64,000 nucleotides of DNA, taken from Arthrobacter sp. ISL-95 (GTDB lineage Bacteria; Actinomycetota; Actinomycetes; Actinomycetales; Micrococcaceae). Positions 43,577 to 51,548 of this stretch are shown here, piece after piece. A program made the position numbers and the translations under genes. Below the pieces are notes generated by a model. The model was not told where the DNA came from, ran no database searches, and worked only from the letters and a program-made list of their open reading frames with translations. The stretch's first letter is position 1; each line of letters begins with the position of its first letter. The stretch covers positions 1 to 64,000 of the forward strand of contig NZ_JAGGPR010000013.1 of assembly GCF_018613695.1 (NCBI RefSeq), given 5' to 3'.

Positions 43577-43622
43577 GGTTGACGCGGCGGACTTCCGCTA
43601 ACAGAAACGGAGGTGACTCTCT

Positions 43623-45875
43623 ATGGAGGGTCCCGAAATCCAGTTCTCCGAAGCCATTATTGACAACGGTCGTTTCGGCAAGCGAGTCATTCGCTTCGAA
43701 ACCGGCCGCCTTGCCAAGCAGGCAGCTGGCGCGTCCATGGTTTACATCGACGAAGACACCGCACTGCTCTCGGCAACCACCGCAGGCAAGCAGCCGCGCG
43801 AAGGTTTCGACTTCTTCCCGCTGACAGTTGACGTTGAAGAGCGTATGTACGCTGCCGGCCGTATCCCGGGTTCGTTCTTCCGCCGCGAAGGCCGTCCCTC
43901 CACGGAAGCCATCCTGGCTTGCCGTCTGATGGACCGCCCGCTGCGCCCCGCCTTCGTGAAGGGCCTGCGCAACGAGGTCCAGATCGTGGTAACCGTTCTG
44001 GCCATCAACCCCGATGAGCTCTACGACGTCGTCGCCATCAACGCGTCCTCGATGTCCACGCAGCTTTCCGGCCTCCCGTTCTCCGGCCCGATCGGTGGCG
44101 TCCGCGTTGCCCTCATCGCCGACGAACAGGGTTCGCAGTGGGTGGCTTTCCCCAAGCACTCCCAGCTTGAAAACGCCGTTTTCAACATGGTGGTAGCCGG
44201 CCGTATCACCGGCGATGACGTCGCCATCATGATGGTCGAAGCCGAGGCCACGGACAATTCCTGGAACCTCATCAAGGAACAGGGTGCCACGGCTCCCACC
44301 GAAGAAGTTGTCTCCGAAGGCCTCGAGGCTGCCAAGCCGTTCATCAAGGCACTTTGTGAAGCACAGGCAGACTTGGCAGCTCGCGCCGCCAAGCCCACTG
44401 TCGAGTTCCCGGTGTTCCTGGACTACCAGGACGACGTCTACGCCGCTGTTGAAGCTGCCGCTGCCGACAAGCTCGCTGCCGTCTTCCAGATCGCTGATAA
44501 GCAGGATCGCGACAACGCCTCCGACGAACTCAAGGACGAAGTCCTGGGCGCACTTGCCGGTAACTTCGAAGGCCGCGAAAAGGAACTCTCTGCAGCGTTC
44601 CGCTCGGTCACCAAGCAGGTTGTGCGCCAGCGCATCCTGAAGGACCAGATCCGCATCGACGGCCGTGGCCTGACGGACATCCGCCAGCTCACCGCCGAGG
44701 TAGAGGTTCTTCCCCGCGTGCACGGTTCCGCCATCTTCGAGCGCGGCGAGACCCAGATCATGGGTGTCACCACGCTGAACATGCTCAAGATGGAGCAGCA
44801 GATCGACTCGTTGTCGCCGGTAACGCGCAAGCGCTACATGCACAACTACAACTTCCCGCCGTACTCCACCGGTGAGACCGGCCGCGTCGGCTCCCCGAAG
44901 CGCCGCGAAATCGGCCACGGTGCCCTCGCTGAGCGCGCCTTGGTTCCGGTTCTGCCCACCCGTGAAGAGTTCCCGTACGCCATCCGCCAGGTATCCGAGG
45001 CGCTCAGCTCCAACGGCTCCACGTCCATGGGTTCGGTCTGCGCTTCGACCCTTTCCATGCTCAACGCCGGTGTGCCGCTGAAGGCCGCTGTTGCCGGTAT
45101 TGCCATGGGCTTGGTTTCCGACCAGGTTGACGGCCAGACCCGCTACGCAGCGCTGACAGACATCCTCGGCGCCGAAGACGCGTTCGGCGACATGGACTTC
45201 AAGGTTGCCGGTACGTCCGAGTTCGTCACGGCCATCCAGCTGGATACCAAGCTCGACGGCATCCCGGCTTCAGTGCTGGCAGCAGCCCTGAAGCAGGCCC
45301 GCGAAGCCCGCCTCCACATCCTCGAGGTCATCAACGCAGCGATCGACACCCCGGACGAGCTCTCCGAGTTCGCACCGCGCGTCATCGCGGTCAAGATCCC
45401 CGTAGACAAGATCGGCGAGGTCATCGGCCCCAAGGGCAAGATGATCAACCAGATCCAGGAAGACACGGGCGCGGACATCTCCATTGAAGATGACGGCACG
45501 GTCTACATCGGCGCCACCAACGGTCCGTCTGCAGACGCAGCACGTTCGGCCATCAACGCCATCGCCAACCCGCAGGTACCGGAAATCGGCGAGCGCTACC
45601 TGGGTACGGTCGTCAAGACCACCACCTTCGGTGCCTTCGTTTCCCTCACCCCGGGCAAGGACGGCCTGCTGCACATCTCCGAGCTCCGCAAGCTGGCCAA
45701 CGGCAAGCGCGTGGACAACGTTGATGACGTCGTTTCCGTGGGCCAGAAGGTTCAGGTTGAGATCACCAAGATCGATGACCGCGGAAAGCTTTCCCTCTCC
45801 CCGGTTGTTGCCGAGGAAGAAGGAGCAGCCTCAGAGGACGCTCCGGCCGAGGCCGCTGAAGAGTCCGCAGAGTAG
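43623..45875 (+). CDS. pnp: Polyribonucleotide nucleotidyltransferase
   Basis: 3'-5' phosphorolytic exoribonuclease. The 750-aa protein has the two RNase PH-like domains with the central helical region (about 250-320), FPPYSTGETGRVGSPKRREIGHGALAERAL in the catalytic second PH domain, a KH domain (VIGPKGKMINQIQEDTGADISIEDDGTVYI) and an S1 domain (GERYLGTVVKTTTFGAFVSL), then an acidic tail. ATG 43623 follows aacggaggtgactct. It matches the usual family length. Confidence 0.97.
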   Translation: MEGPEIQFSEAIIDNGRFGKRVIRFETGRLAKQAAGASMVYIDEDTALLSATTAGKQPREGFDFFPLTVDVEERMYAAGRIPGSFFRREGRPSTEAILACRLMDRPLRPAFVKGLRNEVQIVVTVLAINPDELYDVVAINASSMSTQLSGLPFSGPIGGVRVALIADEQGSQWVAFPKHSQLENAVFNMVVAGRITGDDVAIMMVEAEATDNSWNLIKEQGATAPTEEVVSEGLEAAKPFIKALCEAQADLAARAAKPTVEFPVFLDYQDDVYAAVEAAAADKLAAVFQIADKQDRDNASDELKDEVLGALAGNFEGREKELSAAFRSVTKQVVRQRILKDQIRIDGRGLTDIRQLTAEVEVLPRVHGSAIFERGETQIMGVTTLNMLKMEQQIDSLSPVTRKRYMHNYNFPPYSTGETGRVGSPKRREIGHGALAERALVPVLPTREEFPYAIRQVSEALSSNGSTSMGSVCASTLSMLNAGVPLKAAVAGIAMGLVSDQVDGQTRYAALTDILGAEDAFGDMDFKVAGTSEFVTAIQLDTKLDGIPASVLAAALKQAREARLHILEVINAAIDTPDELSEFAPRVIAVKIPVDKIGEVIGPKGKMINQIQEDTGADISIEDDGTVYIGATNGPSADAARSAINAIANPQVPEIGERYLGTVVKTTTFGAFVSLTPGKDGLLHISELRKLANGKRVDNVDDVVSVGQKVQVEITKIDDRGKLSLSPVVAEEEGAASEDAPAEAAEESAE

Positions 45876-45897
45876 TCTGTAAGCAGTACACCCCGGC

Positions 45898-45932
45898 AGG
45901 GCCGGTGGGCTTGAAAGAGCTCCACCGGCCCT
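45898..45932 (+). terminator. Hairpin between pnp and the M16 peptidase gene
   Basis: AGGGCCGGTGG (45898-45908) pairs with CCACCGGCCCT (45922-45932). No strong T-run follows, so termination may be partial. Confidence 0.55.
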
Positions 45933-45957
45933 TCCGGCCTTAACCTGAAAGGCCTTA

Positions 45958-47301
45958 ATGACTGTAGTACCCTTGCCGCTGGAGCAGACCCTTCCCGGTG
46001 GCGAATTGATCCATGGTGCTGAGGGCGGTTCCGTCGTTAGGCGCTCCGTCCTTCCCGGCGGCGTACGTGTCCTGACCGAGGCAATGCCCGGCCAGCGTTC
46101 GGCCACCATAGGGTTCTGGGTGGCAGTGGGCTCGCGCGATGAAGCGGACGGCCAGCACGGTTCCACACACTTTCTTGAGCACCTGCTGTTCAAGGGCACC
46201 AAAAGGCGTACAGCTTTGGAGATTGCGTCCGCCTTCGACGAAGTGGGTGGCGAATCCAACGCTGCCACAGCCAAGGAAAGCACCTGCTACTTCGCCCGGG
46301 TTCTGGACACGGACCTTCCCATGGCCATTGATGTCATCGCTGACATGATCACCGGCGCGGTCCTGGATCCTACCGAATTGGAGCAGGAACGCGACGTCAT
46401 CCTTGAGGAAATCGCCATGGACAGCGACGACCCCACGGACGTCGCCCATGAAAAGTTCGTGGCAGCCGTCCTCGGCAACCACCCGCTGGCGCGCCCCATC
46501 GGGGGAACACCGGATGCCATCAAAGCCGTGGCAAGGGACTCGGTGTGGGCGCACTATCAGCGCTACTACCGCCCGGAGGAACTGGTCATCACCGCAGCAG
46601 GCGGACTGGATCACGACGTCGTCTGCCAGCTCGTCCTGGATGCACTGGAGGCTGCCGGATGGCAGCTCGATGCCGATGCCGCGCCAGTAAACCGCCGGGG
46701 TACTGAACGGGCCGTCATCACAGGCACGTCCGGACTGCATGTGGTCAAGCGGCCGGTGGAGCAGGCAAACATCATCGTGGGTTGCCCGACGATCGTGGCC
46801 ACCGATGACCGCAGGTTTGTCATGAGCGTGCTCAACGCCGTTTTGGGCGGTGGCATGTCCTCACGCCTGTTCCAGGAAATTCGTGAGAAGCGCGGCTTGG
46901 TGTACTCCACGTACTCTTTCACCGCCGCGTATGCTGACGCCGGTTACTTCGGTATGTACGCCGGCTGCACCCCTTCCAAGGTGCGCCAGGTGTTGGAACT
47001 CCTGGGCCTTGAGCTGGATAAGCTCGCCAAGGAAGGCATCACCGACGAAGAGCTTCGGAAGGCCGTAGGCCAGTTGAGCGGCGGGATTGTCCTCGCGCTT
47101 GAGGACACAGGCTCGCGGATGTCGCGGCTTGGCCGGGCGGAATTGGTGTCCGGGGAGTTCCAGGACATCGACGAGACGCTGTCCCGCATCAAGGCCGTCA
47201 CGGTGGAGGATGTCCAGGATCTCGCCCGTGAACTCGCCGCGGCGCCCCGCACCATCACCGTTGTTGGTCCGTTTGAAGAAACCGAGACCTTCGGCCTCTA
47301 G
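45958..47301 (+). CDS. M16-family zinc metallopeptidase
   Basis: The 447-aa protein has the inverted zinc motif HFLEHLLFKGT (HxxEH) and a downstream conserved Glu region (GGESNAATAKESTCYFA), followed by a second inactive-type half with SSRLFQEIREKRGLVYSTYSF. It is the pitrilysin/mitochondrial processing peptidase beta-like family. The gene following pnp is of this kind in most actinobacteria. Substrate not known. Confidence 0.92.
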   Translation: MTVVPLPLEQTLPGGELIHGAEGGSVVRRSVLPGGVRVLTEAMPGQRSATIGFWVAVGSRDEADGQHGSTHFLEHLLFKGTKRRTALEIASAFDEVGGESNAATAKESTCYFARVLDTDLPMAIDVIADMITGAVLDPTELEQERDVILEEIAMDSDDPTDVAHEKFVAAVLGNHPLARPIGGTPDAIKAVARDSVWAHYQRYYRPEELVITAAGGLDHDVVCQLVLDALEAAGWQLDADAAPVNRRGTERAVITGTSGLHVVKRPVEQANIIVGCPTIVATDDRRFVMSVLNAVLGGGMSSRLFQEIREKRGLVYSTYSFTAAYADAGYFGMYAGCTPSKVRQVLELLGLELDKLAKEGITDEELRKAVGQLSGGIVLALEDTGSRMSRLGRAELVSGEFQDIDETLSRIKAVTVEDVQDLARELAAAPRTITVVGPFEETETFGL

Positions 47302-47338
47302 GTTCGCCTCTGGAATCTCTGGACTCCCGCACTGTACA

Positions 47339-47372
47339 CAGGGCAGCATGATCACACGATCATGTTGCCCTG
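47339..47372. repeat. 15-bp inverted repeat (hairpin)
   Basis: CAGGGCAGCATGATC (47339-47353) and GATCATGTTGCCCTG (47358-47372) pair fully, with one G-U pair, around a 4-nt loop ACAC. It lies between the M16 peptidase stop and the DUF1579 gene, 18 nt before its ATG. It could be the terminator of the upstream gene or an operator for the next. Confidence 0.75.
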
Positions 47373-47389
47373 ACTACATTGGAGACCGG

Positions 47390-47851
47390 ATGGATCTGCC
47401 CTCAAGCGGCCGTGCCTCGGAGATGCTGCGGGATTTCATTGGTCATTGGCGGGGCATCACGGAGATCGCTGCGTCACCATGGGGAACCGCGCGGACTGCT
47501 GAGGCCGAAGCGGTGTTTACCAAGGCCGCGGGAGGATATGCCGTGGTTCAGAGCTACAGGCACCGGGAAGCCGACGGCACGCACTTTGAAGGTCATGGAA
47601 TGTTCACCGTTGACCGGGACCACGGCGACACGCTGTGGTACTACGTGGACAGCATGGGGCGTCCGCCGTCCAGCCCGGTTCGCGGGACATGGCATGCGGG
47701 AACGTTGACTCTGGACCGGAAAACTGCCGACGGCGTGGCCAGGCATACGTTCCGGGTGGAGGATGGGGTACTGGTGCACACCGCGGACCTGAGGCTCGAA
47801 GGAACGGCCGGGTACAGCCCGTTGTTGAAAAGCGTCTTCCGTAAGGCCTAG
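47390..47851 (+). CDS. DUF1579-like protein
   Basis: The 153-aa protein starts with MLRDFIGHWRG, has HFEGHGMFTVDRDHGDTLWYYVDSMG in the middle and no signal peptide or membrane helix. The pattern of a WxG-type N-terminus followed by an eight-strand barrel fits DUF1579 (lipocalin-like). Function unknown. ATG 47390 has ggagaccgg upstream. It converges with moaD, the two stops being only 3 bases apart. Confidence 0.7.
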   Translation: MDLPSSGRASEMLRDFIGHWRGITEIAASPWGTARTAEAEAVFTKAAGGYAVVQSYRHREADGTHFEGHGMFTVDRDHGDTLWYYVDSMGRPPSSPVRGTWHAGTLTLDRKTADGVARHTFRVEDGVLVHTADLRLEGTAGYSPLLKSVFRKA

Positions 47852-47854
47852 GTT

Positions 47855-48121
47855 TCAGCCCCCGGCGAAGGGAGGCAGGACGTCAATCACGTCATCATTT
47901 CCCAGGGGAACCGTGCGGTCCCTCACAGCCACCTCGTTGCGGAGGAAACTGCTGCGCGCCACGATCCTGGCGAGCGTCGGGGTGCCCTCGGGAGGCAGTG
48001 GGCGTTCGACGGCGAGGGCGGCTTCCAGCAGCCCCTCAAGGCTGGTGCCTTCCGGAAGGGCGTGAAGTTCTTCTTCCACCCCGGCGGCTGCGCGCGCGGC
48101 AGCGAAGTAACGGACAAGCAA
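47855..48121 (-). CDS. moaD: Molybdopterin synthase small subunit, MoaD/ThiS family
   Basis: The 88-aa ubiquitin-fold sulfur carrier ends in the required Gly-Gly (VLPPFAGG), which is thiocarboxylated and inserted into the active site of MoaE. The start appears to be a TTG at 48121 with a GGAGG site 8 nt upstream that lies in the last codons of moaA. Rare start codon but good ribosome site. It is co-transcribed with moaA. Confidence 0.88.
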   Translation of the reverse strand: MLVRYFAAARAAAGVEEELHALPEGTSLEGLLEAALAVERPLPPEGTPTLARIVARSSFLRNEVAVRDRTVPLGNDDVIDVLPPFAGG

Positions 48122-48125
48122 GGGT

Positions 48126-49289
48126 TCAGCCTCCGATTGCGCTCATGCTGCGGTCCGGCTGGACGAAGTCCGCTGCGCCGAGACCGGTGTGATCCATGCC
48201 GTGGGCCTTGGGCTTGACCCACATGGCATCTTGCCAACGCGATGCCAGTTGGTCGTCCGTGGCACCTTCACGAAGGAGGCCCAGAAGATCGAATTCTTCG
48301 CGGGAGAAAAGGCAGCTCATGATCTTGCCCTCCGCCGTGATGCGGGTACGGCGACAATCGGAGCAGAACGGCTCCGTGACCGAGGCGATGATGCCGACTG
48401 TACCGAGGACAGGGCCGGTGGCTTCGCCCGTTGCCGTGTCGCGGCGTCGTACTTCAAACCGTTCGGCCGGTGCGCCGTCCCGCTCGCGGGGGTCCGTGCC
48501 CAGCATAAAGTCGCGGGAGAGCAGTTCACGGATCTCGGCGGCCGTGATCATGTTCCGCCGGGTCCAGCCGTGGTCTGCGTCCAAGGGCATTTGCTCTATG
48601 AAGCGAAGCTCGTAGCCGCGGCCCAGGGCCCACTCCAGAAGATCCGGCGATTCGGCGTCGTTGATGCCGCGCATCAGCACGGCGTTCAGTTTCACCGGGC
48701 CCAAGCCGGCTGCCCAAGCGGCGTCCACGCCGGCAAGGACACGGTCCAGGAAAGGGCGTCGGGTGAGTTTGGTGAAGGTTTCCTCGTGAAGGGAATCGAG
48801 GGAAACGTTGATCCGGGTGAGACCCGCGGCTTTCAATGCTGCCGCTTTTTTATCCAGTCCCACCCCGTTGGTGGTCATTGAGATGGGGAGATCCGGGTGA
48901 TCAGCCCGGATACCGGCAATGATGTCTACCAAGTCGGCGCGGACCAAAGGCTCACCGCCGGTGAGCCGGAGTTCCCGTACGCCCAGGGCGTTGACGCCGA
49001 TGCGGACTATACGGACTATTTCGTCCTTGGTCATCACGGCCTGTTTCGAGAGCCATTCCAGCCCTTCGGCAGGCATGCAGTAGGTGCAGCGCAGGTTGCA
49101 CTTGTCCGTCAGGGACAGGCGCATATCCGTTGCGCGCCGGCCATAGCGGTCCCACAGCCCGGCGGGCGTGCCTGCGGGACGTGGGGGCGGAACCGCCACG
49201 CCGCTTGCAGCGCTGCCCGCGGCGCTGCTTTCCGTGCTGCCCGCGGCGCTGCCCGAAGGCGGCATCGGCATGCCTAGCTGAACACTCAT
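48126..49289 (-). CDS. moaA: GTP 3',8-cyclase
   Basis: Radical SAM enzyme that starts molybdenum cofactor synthesis from GTP. The 387-aa protein has the CxxxCxxC cluster (Cys64, Cys68, Cys71 in DKCNLRCTYCMPAEG), the second cluster region (EPFCSDCRRTRITAEGKIMSCLF) and the C-terminal double Gly (MSAIGG). About 40 extra residues rich in Ser, Ala, Gly and Pro precede the usual start. TAGCCT on the minus strand (49296-49301) ends 6 nt before ATG 49289, so the message may be leaderless. Confidence 0.96.
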   Translation of the reverse strand: MSVQLGMPMPPSGSAAGSTESSAAGSAASGVAVPPPRPAGTPAGLWDRYGRRATDMRLSLTDKCNLRCTYCMPAEGLEWLSKQAVMTKDEIVRIVRIGVNALGVRELRLTGGEPLVRADLVDIIAGIRADHPDLPISMTTNGVGLDKKAAALKAAGLTRINVSLDSLHEETFTKLTRRPFLDRVLAGVDAAWAAGLGPVKLNAVLMRGINDAESPDLLEWALGRGYELRFIEQMPLDADHGWTRRNMITAAEIRELLSRDFMLGTDPRERDGAPAERFEVRRRDTATGEATGPVLGTVGIIASVTEPFCSDCRRTRITAEGKIMSCLFSREEFDLLGLLREGATDDQLASRWQDAMWVKPKAHGMDHTGLGAADFVQPDRSMSAIGG

Positions 49290-49438
49290 AAATTCAGGCT
49301 ACGCCACCATGGCTAGATCAGTGACACCGATTACAGTCATACAGTTCTTGTCTCCACAGTTCTTACGGATTCCATACACTTGCGCTGTGGAAGCGCGGAT
49401 CGGGTGCTGAGCATCGTCCGCAAACCTATGCTGAAAGC

Positions 49439-50284
49439 GTGACCACAAATTTGGCGTCCTCAGCGGAACCAGGAAATCGTCGGATCCTCTTGGTAGAGGA
49501 TGAAAAGACCATTGCCGACGTCGTCCGTGACTACCTCCTGAAGGCGGGATTCCAGGTAGACATGGCGGGGGACGGCTTCACCGCCCTCGAACTTGCAGCC
49601 TCGCGGCAACCAGATCTGGTGATCCTGGACCGCATGCTCCCCGGACTGGATGGTGTGGAGGTCTGCCGCAGACTCCGACAAAGCATGAGCGTGCCGGTCA
49701 TCATGGTCACGGCGCTGGGAACTGAGGATGACCGGATTCTGGGCTTGGAAATGGGAGCGGACGACTACGTCACCAAACCTTTTTCCCCACGGGAACTGGT
49801 CCTTCGGGTGAAGTCGGTACTGCGTCGGAGTATCAAGGAGTTCACGCCGGAACCGCCCGTGGAAGCTGCAGGACTCGAACTTGATCCGGCGTCACGGACA
49901 GTGACGCTCCGCGGAGTTCCTCTAGCGTTGACCGCCCGTGAGTTCGACCTCCTGGCTTTCCTGATGCGAAGGCCCCACCAGGTCTTCAGCCGGGAAGACC
50001 TTATCAAGGCGGTGTGGGGCTGGGATTTCGGTGATTTGTCCACGGTGACGGTCCACGTCCGGCGCTTGCGGGAGAAGATCGAAGCCAACCCCACCAAACC
50101 CGAACTGCTCAAGACCGTTTGGGGCGTTGGCTACCGCTTCGACGCCAAGCAGCCTGAGACCGAAACTTTGCGCCCGGACGGAACTGAGCTCGACGTTACA
50201 GAGCCCGACGTTTTAGAGCCCGACGTTTTAGAGCCGGACGTTTCAGAGCCGGACAGAACAGTGGGTGACCATGGAAGGCAGTGA
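49439..50284 (+). CDS. OmpR-type response regulator
   Basis: The 281-aa protein has a receiver domain (acidic pair Glu20-Asp21, phospho-acceptor Asp64 in VILDRMLPGLDG, Lys near 114 in VTKPFSPREL) and a C-terminal winged helix DNA-binding domain (VWGWDFGDLSTVTVHVRRLREKIEANP...VWGVGYRF). A tail of about 40 residues after VGYRF carries a pentapeptide repeat (EPDVL, EPDVL, EPDVS). TATGCT (49427-49432) ends 6 nt before GTG 49439. Overlaps the kinase gene by 14 bp. Confidence 0.95.
   Translation: MTTNLASSAEPGNRRILLVEDEKTIADVVRDYLLKAGFQVDMAGDGFTALELAASRQPDLVILDRMLPGLDGVEVCRRLRQSMSVPVIMVTALGTEDDRILGLEMGADDYVTKPFSPRELVLRVKSVLRRSIKEFTPEPPVEAAGLELDPASRTVTLRGVPLALTAREFDLLAFLMRRPHQVFSREDLIKAVWGWDFGDLSTVTVHVRRLREKIEANPTKPELLKTVWGVGYRFDAKQPETETLRPDGTELDVTEPDVLEPDVLEPDVSEPDRTVGDHGRQ
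50201..50251 (+). repeat. 15-bp tandem repeats at the end of the response regulator gene
   Basis: Three to four copies of GAGCCCGACGTTTTA (with variants GAGCCGGACGTTTCA) encode EPDVL/EPDVS in frame at the C-terminus, a region that is absent from ordinary OmpR-type regulators. Confidence 0.85.
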
Positions 50285-51548
50285 GCTGTGGACCATCCTG
50301 GCATGGGTGTTGTTCTGGGCCGTGCTCATCGGGGCCGCCACGTGGGTTCTTCTCCGGCTGCTTCGACGGGCCTCGGTACTCACCCAGATCTGCCTGGTAG
50401 TGGTGGCCACGGTGGCTGTGCTGGTGGCGGGAATGGTCAGTGCGTTCAACGCGATGTTCATCTCCGCGAGGGACCTGGAAGTCATGTGGTACATCCTGGC
50501 GACCGCCTCAGCTGTTGCCGTTGCGTTGTCCCTCATGCTCGGCGCCGGGGTCTCACGGAACGCAGCTCACCTGGTAGATGCTGCCCGACGGCTTGGGCGT
50601 GGCGAAACCCTGGAACACCACGTTGCAGAGGGGCGGGTGGGCGCTCCGGCCATGACGTCCGAACTCGCTGAACTGGCCCAGGAACTTGAGGCCAGCAGCC
50701 GCAGCCTGACCGAATCCCGGCGGCGGGAAGCCGCCATTGAGACTGCCCGGCGAGAGCTGGTGTCGTGGATATCCCATGACCTCCGTACACCGTTGGCCAG
50801 CATGCGCGCCATGACCGAAGCCCTTGAAGACGGTATGGCATCAGATGTGCAGGGCTACTACCGGAAGATCATCGGGCAGACAGAACAGATGACAGCCATG
50901 GTCAACGACCTCTTGGAGCTGTCAAAAATCCAGGCCGGCACTCTCAGCCTGCTGGCTGAACCGCTGGACCTCTACGATCTCGTCAGCGACGCGATTTCCG
51001 ACCTCGCGCCGCTGGCCGCCAAACGTGGCATCAGGCTCGACGGCGGCGGGGACCGGGAGTGCATGGCCGTGGCCGACGGGCCAAGCCTCGCCCGTGCGGT
51101 GCGGAACATACTGCTCAACGCCATCATTTACAGCAGGCCGGACAGCGACGTCCACATTAGCGTCGGACGGGGCATCCTTGGACCGGACGGCGTTGGAGCA
51201 GATGGCGGAAACGCTGTGATCGCCGTTGAAGACCATTGCGGCGGCATCCCGGAAGAAGACCTTCCGCACGTGTTTGAAACGGGCTGGCAGAAAGACCCCG
51301 CCCGCCGCCCCACCGAAGCCCTGCAAGGCAGCTACAGCGGCGCCGGCATCGGCCTCAGCATGGTGGCGGGAATCGTCAAAGCACACGGGGGATCGGTGAC
51401 CGTGGACAACGTCGACGGCGGATGTCGCTTTGCGCTGTCGCTTCCGGCAGGGGCGTCCTCCCCGGAACCGCTGACGTCCTCCAGGACATCAGGGACTCCA
51501 CTTCATCAACGCATCGCCAATGATCACCGCCTTGGAGGCATCTCATGA
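50271..51548 (+). CDS. Membrane sensor histidine kinase
   Basis: The 425-aa protein has two membrane segments (about 8-30 and 40-62, with a third hydrophobic stretch near 73-95), a HAMP-like linker, H-box SWISHDLRTPLAS with His169, N-box RAVRNILLNAIIYS and the ATP lid GAGIGLSMVAGIVKAHGG. Without a large extracellular domain it probably senses within the membrane or through a partner. It overlaps the regulator gene upstream (14 bp) and the molybdoenzyme downstream (4 bp), so the three are coupled in translation. Confidence 0.93.
   Translation: MEGSELWTILAWVLFWAVLIGAATWVLLRLLRRASVLTQICLVVVATVAVLVAGMVSAFNAMFISARDLEVMWYILATASAVAVALSLMLGAGVSRNAAHLVDAARRLGRGETLEHHVAEGRVGAPAMTSELAELAQELEASSRSLTESRRREAAIETARRELVSWISHDLRTPLASMRAMTEALEDGMASDVQGYYRKIIGQTEQMTAMVNDLLELSKIQAGTLSLLAEPLDLYDLVSDAISDLAPLAAKRGIRLDGGGDRECMAVADGPSLARAVRNILLNAIIYSRPDSDVHISVGRGILGPDGVGADGGNAVIAVEDHCGGIPEEDLPHVFETGWQKDPARRPTEALQGSYSGAGIGLSMVAGIVKAHGGSVTVDNVDGGCRFALSLPAGASSPEPLTSSRTSGTPLHQRIANDHRLGGIS

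Noticed and set aside
43440..44918. Minus-strand frame of 492 codons over the pnp leader and 5' part
   Set aside because: It is antisense to the first RNase PH domain of PNPase and has a Gly/Val/Asp-rich non-protein-like composition.
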